Shown: one piece after another, positions 1 to 5,915 of the stretch | Layout of the letters: each line of letters opens with the position of its first letter | Numbering within the stretch: position 1 is the stretch's first letter | Assembly (NCBI GenBank): GCA_021817755.1 | Contig: JAKAGC010000028.1 | Span: forward strand, 1 to 14,097 | Reading direction: 5' to 3' | DNA: 14,097 nucleotides | From: Acidobacteriota bacterium | GTDB taxonomy: Bacteria; Acidobacteriota; Aminicenantia; UBA2199 | Notes under the pieces: generated by a model | What the model saw: the letters and a program-made list of their open reading frames with translations, nothing else | What the model was told of the DNA's origin: nothing | Database searches by the model: none | Program-made: the position numbers and the translations under genes

Positions 1-53
1 AATAGTAAGCGATTCTTGCTTTAATCCGAAAAAAAGGCTTTGTTCTAATGGAT

Positions 54-82
54 TTGACACAATCTGATTAATGGGTTAAAAT
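54..82 (+). promoter_or_regulatory. Sigma-70-type promoter for psd
   Basis: A consensus -35 box TTGACA (54-59) is followed after 17 bp by TAAAAT (77-82), which differs from the -10 consensus at one position. The predicted transcription start is near 89, giving a leader of about 47 bases before the psd start at 136. The same box pair and spacing recur in front of other genes in this window, which supports the call. The 1-53 stretch upstream shows no recognisable gene. It may contain the last codons of an upstream gene, but the frame cannot be decided. Confidence 0.7.
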
Positions 83-135
83 TAGACTTAATTATAATTC
101 AACTATAACGACAGGTAAAAAGAGGCTAGGGATTT

Positions 136-969
136 ATGATCAGAATATTTCTTAATGTATTATCACTTAGGGTATTCAGCCGGATTTACGGCTGGCTGGT
201 TCGCCGGAAACATCCGCGATTCATTATTAAACGGATTATCCGACTCTTCCATGATACTTATGGTATCGATATGGACGAATACATTGGAGAAATAGATGAT
301 TATAAAAGCCTATGTGATTTCTTTATACGCCCCCTGGATACTGAGAAACGCCGGCTTGTTCCTGTAAAAGATTTTATGGTGAGCCCTTCGGATGGGAAAT
401 TGTCGAAAGTTGAAACAATTTATGAAGAAAGAACGACGCAGGTAAAAGGAAAAACCTATTCGGTGGAGGAATTGATCGGAGAAAAGGTGGATTTTTCAAA
501 GGGATGGACTGTGGCTACCATTTACCTGGCTCCATCGAATTATCACCGTTATCATTACCCGGTGGGGGGGAAAATCGAAGGATATTTGCATACGGGTGGA
601 CGACTGTACCCGGTGAATCACCTTGGATTAAATAATGTGCCTGGACTTTTCATTCGAAATGAACGAATCATTACAAAGATGATGGTGGAAACGGGAAAAG
701 GTGAATTTCCTCTTTATATCGTAGCAGTTGGAGCAACGTTTGTGGGAACGGTTATAATGGAATATATCGAGGGAAAACATAAGCATGATGAATGGATAAA
801 ACTTGAAAAGAATGTAAACCAATTGGATGAGATGGGGCGGTTTGAGATGGGGTCTACATTGGTATTGGTGTTCCCGAAAGATATGGGTTCTGTTGTGGAA
901 GGTGTTGTGGAGAAGCCTGTAAGAGTAGGGGAACGGATATTTGATTTATCTAATTCAAATCTGTTATAA
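136..969 (+). CDS. psd: Phosphatidylserine decarboxylase proenzyme
   Basis: This pyruvoyl enzyme decarboxylates phosphatidylserine to phosphatidylethanolamine at the inner membrane. The 277-residue length fits the bacterial PSD proenzyme family, though it is somewhat shorter than the E. coli enzyme. Visible family motifs are SPSDGK with the catalytic Asp at about residue 86, YHRYHYP with His137 and His140, a VGATFVGTV block, and FEMGST near the C-terminus. Self-cleavage is expected between Gly239 and Ser240, with Ser240 becoming the pyruvoyl group of a 38-residue alpha chain. The Asp-His-Ser triad known from E. coli PSD is therefore present. The ATG at 136 follows purine-rich AGAGG and AGGGA elements. 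No phosphatidylserine synthase gene is next to it in this window. The last codons carry a promoter for the next gene. Confidence 0.95.
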   Translation: MIRIFLNVLSLRVFSRIYGWLVRRKHPRFIIKRIIRLFHDTYGIDMDEYIGEIDDYKSLCDFFIRPLDTEKRRLVPVKDFMVSPSDGKLSKVETIYEERTTQVKGKTYSVEELIGEKVDFSKGWTVATIYLAPSNYHRYHYPVGGKIEGYLHTGGRLYPVNHLGLNNVPGLFIRNERIITKMMVETGKGEFPLYIVAVGATFVGTVIMEYIEGKHKHDEWIKLEKNVNQLDEMGRFEMGSTLVLVFPKDMGSVVEGVVEKPVRVGERIFDLSNSNLL

Positions 970-970
970 T
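941..970 (+). promoter_or_regulatory. Extended -10 promoter overlapping the psd stop, for the zeta-like ATPase
   Basis: TATAAT (965-970) is preceded by TG at 962-963 with one base between, which makes an extended -10 element. TTGATT (941-946), 18 bp upstream, matches the -35 consensus at four positions. The -10 box contains the psd stop codon. Predicted transcription begins near 977, about 18 bases before the ATG at 995. This supports that ATG over a TTG at 941 that would open the same frame 18 codons earlier. Confidence 0.55.
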
Positions 971-994
971 TTTTATGCTAATAGAAAAGAAAAT

Positions 995-1582
995 ATGAAA
1001 AAAGAAGTAGTTATCATTGCGGGTGCAAATGGCTCAGGTAAAACTACATTTGCGAGAAATTTTTCTTCTCACATTCCTTTTTCTTTTATTAATGCTGATG
1101 AAATTGCATTTTCTATATCTCCTCATAATGTTGATGAATCAAAAATAATAGCAGGAAAGAGTTTTTTTAAACAAATTGAAACAATGATAAATGAAGAAAA
1201 AAATTTCATAATAGAATCGACTTTATCAGGAAGATCATTACTGAATTGGATAAAAAAAATCAGAGTAAATGGATATTTTATTAAAATTATATACGTTTTT
1301 CTTGAAAATCCTCAAATGTGCATTGAACGTATAAAAGAGAGAGTACTTAAAGGTGGACATTTTATCCCTGATGAAGATGTTATTCGAAGGTTTGATAGAA
1401 GCGTAAATAATTTTTGGTTTCAATATAAAAATAATGTTGATGAATGGTATTTGTTTTACAATTCCATGAATACATTTGTAGAATTGTCTTTTGGAATAGA
1501 TGATATATATTTTGTCTATGATAAAACTCTCTTTGAGAAGTTTTTTAGAATTATTAAGGAGAACAATTATGGAAGTAGATAA
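995..1582 (+). CDS. Zeta-toxin-like P-loop ATPase/kinase (COG4185 type)
   Basis: This 195-residue protein has the layout of the zeta-toxin/COG4185 family. Walker A is GANGSGKTT at residues 10-18. Next come INADEIA, where zeta enzymes carry a catalytic Asp, FIIESTLSG, and a lid-like region with GGHFIPDEDVIRRF. Zeta toxins phosphorylate UDP-N-acetylglucosamine, but the substrates of this shorter chromosomal subgroup are mostly unknown, so the activity is inferred from family only. The ATG at 995 was chosen because it lies just before the P-loop strand and just after a promoter; the Shine-Dalgarno site is weak (purine-rich AGAAAAGAAA). The gene is visibly richer in A and T than psd or the downstream operon, which suggests separate acquisition. 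It overlaps the small partner gene by 14 bases, the tight coupling typical of toxin-antitoxin-like pairs. Confidence 0.8.
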   Translation: MKKEVVIIAGANGSGKTTFARNFSSHIPFSFINADEIAFSISPHNVDESKIIAGKSFFKQIETMINEEKNFIIESTLSGRSLLNWIKKIRVNGYFIKIIYVFLENPQMCIERIKERVLKGGHFIPDEDVIRRFDRSVNNFWFQYKNNVDEWYLFYNSMNTFVELSFGIDDIYFVYDKTLFEKFFRIIKENNYGSR

Positions 1583-1796
1583 ATTCAACGATATTGGTAT
1601 ATATCATAGAGCACTCGAAATCCAAAAAATCGGGAATGAAGCCGTAAATCAGGCACTGGAAGAAAATAGAAAGAAAGGAATACCCAGCGTTTTTTCAATA
1701 AATTGAGTAATCTTTTATCAACTGCCATCTGGTGAAATAACAACTCAAAGCCCTTATGATGAAATGTTGAAAAATCGTATTCCATCAACTTCCTGA
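1569..1796 (+). pseudogene. Small partner protein of the zeta-like ATPase, interrupted by an in-frame TGA
   Basis: The ATG at 1569, preceded by AAGGAG inside the ATPase gene, opens a 45-residue frame ending at TGA (1704-1706). The N-terminal part includes IHRALEIQKIGNEA-like and ENRKKGIPSVFSIN segments. I recognise these from memory as the kind of small protein encoded beside COG4185 ATPases. In such proteins the segment normally runs on as a Gly followed by a short strand and a 'lPsGei' turn. Beyond the TGA the same frame reads VIFYQLPSGEITTQSPYDEM and stops at 1794-1796. A single change from GGA (Gly) to TGA would explain this, giving an intact product of 75 residues. It could be a nonsense mutation, a sequencing or assembly error, or a read-through site. 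An antitoxin role is inferred only from position. Confidence 0.65.
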
Positions 1797-1891
1797 TAAT
1801 AATACTGAATTAATATTGCCGATTTTATATTTCACAATATAATAATAATACTGCAAAGACAATTTTAATTTTGAAATGATAAAAAAAATAG

Positions 1892-1920
1892 TTGACAGGG
1901 GCATTCGCGTTCCATATAAT
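1892..1920 (+). promoter_or_regulatory. Perfect consensus sigma-70 promoter for the PilZ gene
   Basis: TTGACA (1892-1897) and TATAAT (1915-1920) are separated by exactly 17 bp, a full match to the sigma-70 consensus. The predicted transcription start near 1927 leaves only about 12 bases before the ATG at 1940, just enough for the AGGTG ribosome site at 1929-1933. Such a match predicts strong constitutive transcription unless an operator overlaps it; I see no clear operator. The AT-rich stretch 1797-1891 upstream holds nothing else recognisable. Confidence 0.8.
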
Positions 1921-1939
1921 AATTTGGTAGGTGAAAACC

Positions 1940-2356
1940 ATGAATTTTATGGGAGAAGAAAAACGCGAATTTAAACGGGCTTTCTTTACTCTGGAAGAAG
2001 GGATTACTGCCTTTGTCATTCCAATCAATAATGAAAACAAACCGGCAGAAGTAACTATACTAAGTATTAGCGCGGGGGGACTTAGCTTCCTTGGAAACCG
2101 GTTCAAACTGCCACGTATGAAACCGGGAGACCATTTGATTATAAATGATATCGATACACCACAACCGATTGGTAAAATTATTCATACTGAAGTCAAAATT
2201 CGCTACATCCTGGACAATCCAAGACGAGTTCGCGTGGTATGCGGCTGCGAATTCGTGGATATCGATGAAAACTATATTCAACAAATTGAAAAACGGATTG
2301 AATCCCAATGTGAAAAATATGGGATTGAACGGGATTCATTTCTACGACATAATTGA
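1940..2356 (+). CDS. PilZ-domain protein (possible cyclic-di-GMP receptor)
   Basis: PilZ domains bind cyclic di-GMP through an N-terminal RxxxR and a downstream [D/N]xSxxG motif. Here RxxxR is present as Arg9-Glu-Phe-Lys-Arg13. The second motif reads Ser42-Ile-Ser44-Ala-Gly-Gly47, so its first Asp/Asn is replaced by Ser. The rest fits a single small PilZ beta barrel with a C-terminal helix (138 residues); no output domain is attached. Binding may be weakened or altered, but this cannot be decided from sequence. The ATG at 1940 has AGGTG 6 bases upstream; a GTG at 1931 in the same frame would leave almost no leader after the promoter. The gene stands alone between the zeta pair and the acyl-CoA synthetase operon, which has its own promoter. 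Confidence 0.8.
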   Translation: MNFMGEEKREFKRAFFTLEEGITAFVIPINNENKPAEVTILSISAGGLSFLGNRFKLPRMKPGDHLIINDIDTPQPIGKIIHTEVKIRYILDNPRRVRVVCGCEFVDIDENYIQQIEKRIESQCEKYGIERDSFLRHN

Positions 2357-2410
2357 TACTTCATTACACCTCATCGTAACAGTTCCTATGAGAAAATTAA
2401 AGGGTTACTC

Positions 2411-2439
2411 TTGACATTTATTCGGATTTATTCTATAAC
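2411..2439 (+). promoter_or_regulatory. Sigma-70-type promoter for the ligase-ACP-synthase operon
   Basis: TTGACA (2411-2416) and TATAAC (2434-2439) are 17 bp apart, with one mismatch to consensus. Transcription should begin near 2446, giving a leader of about 85 bases. The leader contains a small hairpin, AAACTC-CCC-GAGTTT (2479-2493), and ends in a strong AAGGAGGA ribosome site (2515-2522), 8 bases before the ATG at 2531. The hairpin is short and may mean nothing. The 174 bases between the PilZ gene and this operon hold no other feature I can support. Confidence 0.75.
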
Positions 2440-2530
2440 GTATCTTACAGAATTATCGGAAGAACAGCAAAAAACAAGAAACTCCCCGAGTTTATGAATA
2501 AATCGATTTAATGTAAGGAGGAAATGACCA

Positions 2531-4237
2531 ATGAGTAATATTGGCAGCTATGAGGAGAAGCTAAAAGATTTTAAGTGGGAAATTTCCGAGAAGGAGCTTG
2601 AGTACACCAAAGGAAACCGGATCAACATCGGTGAATACTGTTCGGACCGTATATGCCGCATGGGAAAAGGGGATAAGTTGGCGTTAATCTGGCAATCCCA
2701 TACGGGCGAAATTAAGAAGTACACATTTAACAGGATGCGAGTTTTGACAAATGCAATCGCGGAATACCTGAAAAGTCTTGGAATCAACTCCGGAGACCGG
2801 GTATGCCTTTTTATGGATAAAGTACCGGAACTGTATTTCGGGTTCCTGGGTATTTTAAAAATGGGAGGGATTGCACAACCTTTATTTTCAGCTTTTGGAG
2901 GGGAATCACTTTACACTCGTCTTGCAGACGCTGAAACAAAAGCAATTATTACACAAAAAAAACACGTGGGCAAAGTCAGGAAAATTCTTGCTGATTTACC
3001 GAAGCTGGAACGGATTATTGTTGTAGATGAAGAGGAAGAAGAAAAATTACGGGAAAAAGAACTCTATTTTTCAATGGATAATGCAACCCCGGTAGAACAT
3101 TTCGATATTTTCCCATCAACAGCAGAAACACCGTCTGTCCTTCATTATACATCGGGAACAACAGGAAAACCGAAAGGAGCTCAGCATGTTCATTATTCGC
3201 TGATTTCCCAGTATATCACAGCAAAATATGTACTGGACCTTAAGGACGATGATATTTACTGGTGTACGGCTGATCCGGGATGGGTTACGGGTACATCTTA
3301 CGGTATTATTGGTCCATGGGCGAACGGCGTTACCCAATGTGTTCTGGATTCAGGCTTTAAGGCAGATAGCTGGTACAAATTCATCGAAGATCATAAAGTA
3401 ACGATCTGGTACTCTGCACCGACAGCAATACGTTCATTGATGAAAGAAGGAAATGAAGTGGTTAAACAATTTAACCTCTCATCTCTTCGCCATCTGTGTT
3501 CAGTGGGCGAACCGCTAAACGCTGAAGCGGTTATCTGGTCGAAAGAAGTCTTCGGTCTGGCTTTTCATGATACATTCTGGCAAACAGAAACAGGTAGCAT
3601 GATGATCTGCAATTACCCTGGAATGAAAATCAAGCCGGGTTCAATGGGAAAACCATTCCCTGGAATTACGGCAACGGTGGTAGACTTAAAGACTTATCAA
3701 CCGATCGAACGAGCTGGCATCGTAGGATTGATCGCAATCAAGCCGGGCTGGCCATCTATGTTTAGAACCTATTGGAAAAATGAAGAAGTATATAAAAGTA
3801 AATTCCGCAACGACTGGTATATCTGCGGAGATAGAGCAAGTATCGATGAAGAAGGCTACTTCTGGTTCGTAGGCCGTGATGATGATGTTATCAATACGGC
3901 GGGCCACCTGGTAGGACCGTTCGAAATCGAATCGGCTCTGCTTGAGCATGAAGCAGTCGCAGAATCAGCGGTTGTAGGAAAACCGGACCCGGTGAATATG
4001 GAAGTAGTAAAAGCATTTATAACCCTGAAACCGGGATTCATGGGTTCCAAGGAACTGGAACTGAAAATCATGAATTTTATCCGTAAAAAATTATCACCCC
4101 TGGCAATGCCCCAGGAAATCGAATTCGTGGACTCCCTGCCGAAAACCCGGAGTGGGAAGATTATGAGACGTCTGTTGAGGGCAAAAGAATGGGGAGAAGA
4201 AATCGGCGATACGTCGACGCTTGAAAACGACGATTAA
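2531..4237 (+). CDS. Acetyl/short-chain acyl-CoA synthetase (AMP-forming)
   Basis: This 568-residue ANL-superfamily ligase activates a carboxylic acid to an acyl-adenylate and transfers it to a pantetheine thiol. The P-loop-like YTSGTTGKPKG lies at residues 206-216, ADPGWVTGTSYG follows, WQTETGS is at 350-356, the hinge GRDDD at 448-452, GPFEIE near 462-467 and the catalytic Lys of TRSGKIMRR at 543. The protein resembles the short Bacillus AcsA type more than the roughly 650-residue enterobacterial Acs. Trp350 aligns with the Trp that limits enterobacterial Acs to acetate, so a very small acyl substrate is likely. The Arg usually found just before V/I-GPFE is Leu460 here. The gene heads an operon with an ACP (22 bases downstream) and an alpha-oxoamine synthase, so the acceptor could be the ACP instead of free CoA. 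That is inference from context. Confidence 0.88.
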   Translation: MSNIGSYEEKLKDFKWEISEKELEYTKGNRINIGEYCSDRICRMGKGDKLALIWQSHTGEIKKYTFNRMRVLTNAIAEYLKSLGINSGDRVCLFMDKVPELYFGFLGILKMGGIAQPLFSAFGGESLYTRLADAETKAIITQKKHVGKVRKILADLPKLERIIVVDEEEEEKLREKELYFSMDNATPVEHFDIFPSTAETPSVLHYTSGTTGKPKGAQHVHYSLISQYITAKYVLDLKDDDIYWCTADPGWVTGTSYGIIGPWANGVTQCVLDSGFKADSWYKFIEDHKVTIWYSAPTAIRSLMKEGNEVVKQFNLSSLRHLCSVGEPLNAEAVIWSKEVFGLAFHDTFWQTETGSMMICNYPGMKIKPGSMGKPFPGITATVVDLKTYQPIERAGIVGLIAIKPGWPSMFRTYWKNEEVYKSKFRNDWYICGDRASIDEEGYFWFVGRDDDVINTAGHLVGPFEIESALLEHEAVAESAVVGKPDPVNMEVVKAFITLKPGFMGSKELELKIMNFIRKKLSPLAMPQEIEFVDSLPKTRSGKIMRRLLRAKEWGEEIGDTSTLENDD

Positions 4238-4259
4238 ATTAATGAAAAAGGAGAATACC

Positions 4260-4511
4260 ATGTCTGATCTTAAAGATGTCATTTTAGAGTATGTGCAGGA
4301 AGAGTACCTGGAAGATGATGATGACATTGAAGTAACCTATGATACACCGCTAATCTCGGGAGGTATCGTGGATTCCTTTTCAATGGTTTCTTTAAAACGG
4401 TTCCTGGAAACAAGATATAACATCCAGATTCCTGATTCAAAAGCAACACCTCAGGCATTCGATACGGTCAACAATATCATCAAATTGATGAAAGAATTCG
4501 GTATCGAATAG
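4260..4511 (+). CDS. Free-standing acyl carrier protein
   Basis: This small acidic 83-residue protein has the four-helix carrier pattern. The phosphopantetheine attachment site is Ser39 in GGIVDSFSM, matching the family's DS[LFM] motif. An acidic N-terminal stretch (EEYLEDDDD) precedes it. The ATG at 4260 follows AAGGAG at 4248-4253; an upstream ATG at 4221 would overlap the ligase gene and has no ribosome site. It is not in a fatty-acid synthesis cluster, so it is probably a dedicated carrier. It sits 22 bases after the ligase, and its stop codon lies next to the ribosome site of the following synthase, implying coordinated translation of all three. A phosphopantetheinyl transferase is not encoded here and must act from elsewhere. 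Confidence 0.9.
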   Translation: MSDLKDVILEYVQEEYLEDDDDIEVTYDTPLISGGIVDSFSMVSLKRFLETRYNIQIPDSKATPQAFDTVNNIIKLMKEFGIE

Positions 4512-4520
4512 GAGGTGACC

Positions 4521-5768
4521 ATGGCATTCAGTGAGGCTCACCGTAATATTTTCCAAACGGAATTAAACGGCTTAAAAGAACAGGGACTCTTTAAAGAAGA
4601 ACGTATTATTTGCGCTCCTCAGAGTTCAGAAATCGAAGTAAGTTTCCCGTTTGGAGCGGAAGAAAAACGCGTTATCAATATGTGTGCCAATAACTATTTG
4701 GGACTTTCTTCTCATCCGGATGTGGTGGAAGCAGCCCGAAAAGGATTGGATCACAGGGGCTATGGTATGTCATCGGTTCGCTTTATCTGCGGTACCCAGG
4801 ATATCCATAAACAATTGGAACAGAAATTAACAGAGTTCCTTGGAACAGAGGATACAATTTTATTTCCTTCCTGTATGGATGCAAACTGCGGAGTCTTCGA
4901 AGCCGTTCTGACAGATCAGGATGTGATGATCGCAGACCGTCTGGTACATGCTTCGATCGTAGATGGTATGCGCCTGGCAAAAGCTCAACAGGATACCTAT
5001 AAACATTCGGATATGGAACACCTGGAGAAAAAGCTGGAACTGCACCAGGATAAACGGTTGAAAGTAATCATTACAGATGGTAACTTTTCAATGGACGGCG
5101 ACCTGGCAAAATTGGATAAAATCGTCGAATTAGCTGAAAAATACAATGCGCTTGTTTTTATGGATGATTCACACGCCTCGGGCTTTATCGGAAAAACGGG
5201 CAGAGGAACACACGAACACTGCAACGTTATAGGGAAAGTGGATATCATTACGACTACCCTTGGTAAAGCACTTGGAGGTGCGTCAGGTGGTTGCGTATCG
5301 GGAAGAAGAGAACTGGTAGAAATGTGCCGCCAGAAAGCAAGACCTTATCTCTTTTCAAATACAATCGCACCGGTTGTAGTAGAAGGAGCACTGGCTGTGC
5401 TGGATCTTATCTCCCGCTCAACAGAACGCCGCGATAAATTGGAAAAAAATACGGAATTCTGGAGAAAAGGACTGACTGAAGGTGGTCTCATCATTAAAGA
5501 AGGTGAAACACCGATCGTTCCTGTGATGTTGTTTAATGCCAAACTGGCCCAGGATTTTGCAAAAGACCTGTATGAAATGGGTATCTATGCAATCGGTTTC
5601 TTCTTTCCTGTTGTTCCTAAAGGACAAGCCCGTATCCGTACACAATTGTCGGCAGCTCATGATATGCATCACCTGGAAAAAGCACTTGACGCTTTCCTGA
5701 AAGTTGGAAAAAAACACAACATCCTTCACAAAACAAAACAAGAAATTATAGATATGTACGGGCAATAA
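4521..5768 (+). CDS. KBL-like alpha-oxoamine synthase paired with the ACP
   Basis: This PLP enzyme (415 residues) belongs to the alpha-oxoamine synthase family, closest in motifs to 2-amino-3-ketobutyrate CoA ligase (glycine C-acetyltransferase). Visible are NNYLGL near residue 57, SVRFICGTQD at 85-94, His143 in VHAS, which should stack on PLP, DDSHASGF at 215-222, and the Schiff-base Lys249 in TLGKALGG. The C-terminus keeps QARIRTQLSAAH. It departs from canonical KBL at several otherwise strict spots: PSCMDANCG for SSCFDANGG, RLVHAS for SLNHAS, KAQQD for KAKRY, TDGNFS for TDGVFS, plus about 12 extra C-terminal residues. ATG at 4521 is used because AGGAGG at 4510-4515 lies 5 bases before it. 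Being third in the ligase-ACP operon suggests an acyl-ACP donor, which is inference; an ordinary acetyl-CoA/glycine KBL remains possible. Confidence 0.88.
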   Translation: MAFSEAHRNIFQTELNGLKEQGLFKEERIICAPQSSEIEVSFPFGAEEKRVINMCANNYLGLSSHPDVVEAARKGLDHRGYGMSSVRFICGTQDIHKQLEQKLTEFLGTEDTILFPSCMDANCGVFEAVLTDQDVMIADRLVHASIVDGMRLAKAQQDTYKHSDMEHLEKKLELHQDKRLKVIITDGNFSMDGDLAKLDKIVELAEKYNALVFMDDSHASGFIGKTGRGTHEHCNVIGKVDIITTTLGKALGGASGGCVSGRRELVEMCRQKARPYLFSNTIAPVVVEGALAVLDLISRSTERRDKLEKNTEFWRKGLTEGGLIIKEGETPIVPVMLFNAKLAQDFAKDLYEMGIYAIGFFFPVVPKGQARIRTQLSAAHDMHHLEKALDAFLKVGKKHNILHKTKQEIIDMYGQ

Positions 5769-5783
5769 TAGATTGCTCACGAG

Positions 5784-5813
5784 CCTGGGAACCTTATTTA
5801 TAGGGTTCCCAGG
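5784..5813 (+). terminator. Hairpin after the ACP-linked synthase
   Basis: A 13-bp stem (5784-5796 with 5801-5813, including one G-T pair) closes a 4-base loop. Its outer ten pairs, CCTGGGAACC with GGTTCCCAGG, are perfect. A T-rich run starts about 11 bases later (5825-5829), so it is not a textbook intrinsic terminator, though it can end or stabilise the operon transcript. The stem resembles the palindrome at 7205-7236 after the second synthase. Confidence 0.6.
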
Positions 5814-5831
5814 AACACCTTCACTTTTTAT

Positions 5832-5861
5832 TTCAAAAAAATCGATATCTTGTGGTATAAT
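5832..5861 (+). promoter_or_regulatory. Extended -10 promoter for the second synthase
   Basis: TATAAT (5856-5861) is preceded by TG one base upstream, an extended -10. A weak -35 candidate, TTCAAA (5832-5837), lies 18 bp away. Transcription would begin near 5868. Together with the hairpin just upstream, this indicates that the second synthase is transcribed separately from the ligase-ACP operon. Confidence 0.6.
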
Positions 5862-5915
5862 GCTATGAGCTTATAAATCGTTGATAAATTAATTTTATTC
5901 CTGGAGGAAAATCAC

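Noticed and set aside
1796..1853. A 12-base direct repeat ATAATAATACTG at 1796-1807 and 1842-1853
   Set aside because: It lies in very AT-rich, low-complexity sequence where such repeats arise by chance, and no mobile-element boundary is visible.
1704..2356. Genetic code with TGA read as Gly, suggested by the interrupted partner gene
   Set aside because: The PilZ gene appears to end properly at TGA (2354-2356), and all other genes are intact under the standard code, so one isolated TGA is better explained by mutation or error.
2479..2493. Leader hairpin AAACTC-CCC-GAGTTT as a riboswitch or attenuator of the ligase operon
   Set aside because: The stem is only 6 bp with a 3-base loop, no T run or alternative pairing is seen, and it matches no riboswitch I know.
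4515..4520. GTG at 4515 as start of the ACP-linked synthase
   Set aside because: It overlaps the AGGAGG ribosome site; the ATG at 4521 has correct spacing.
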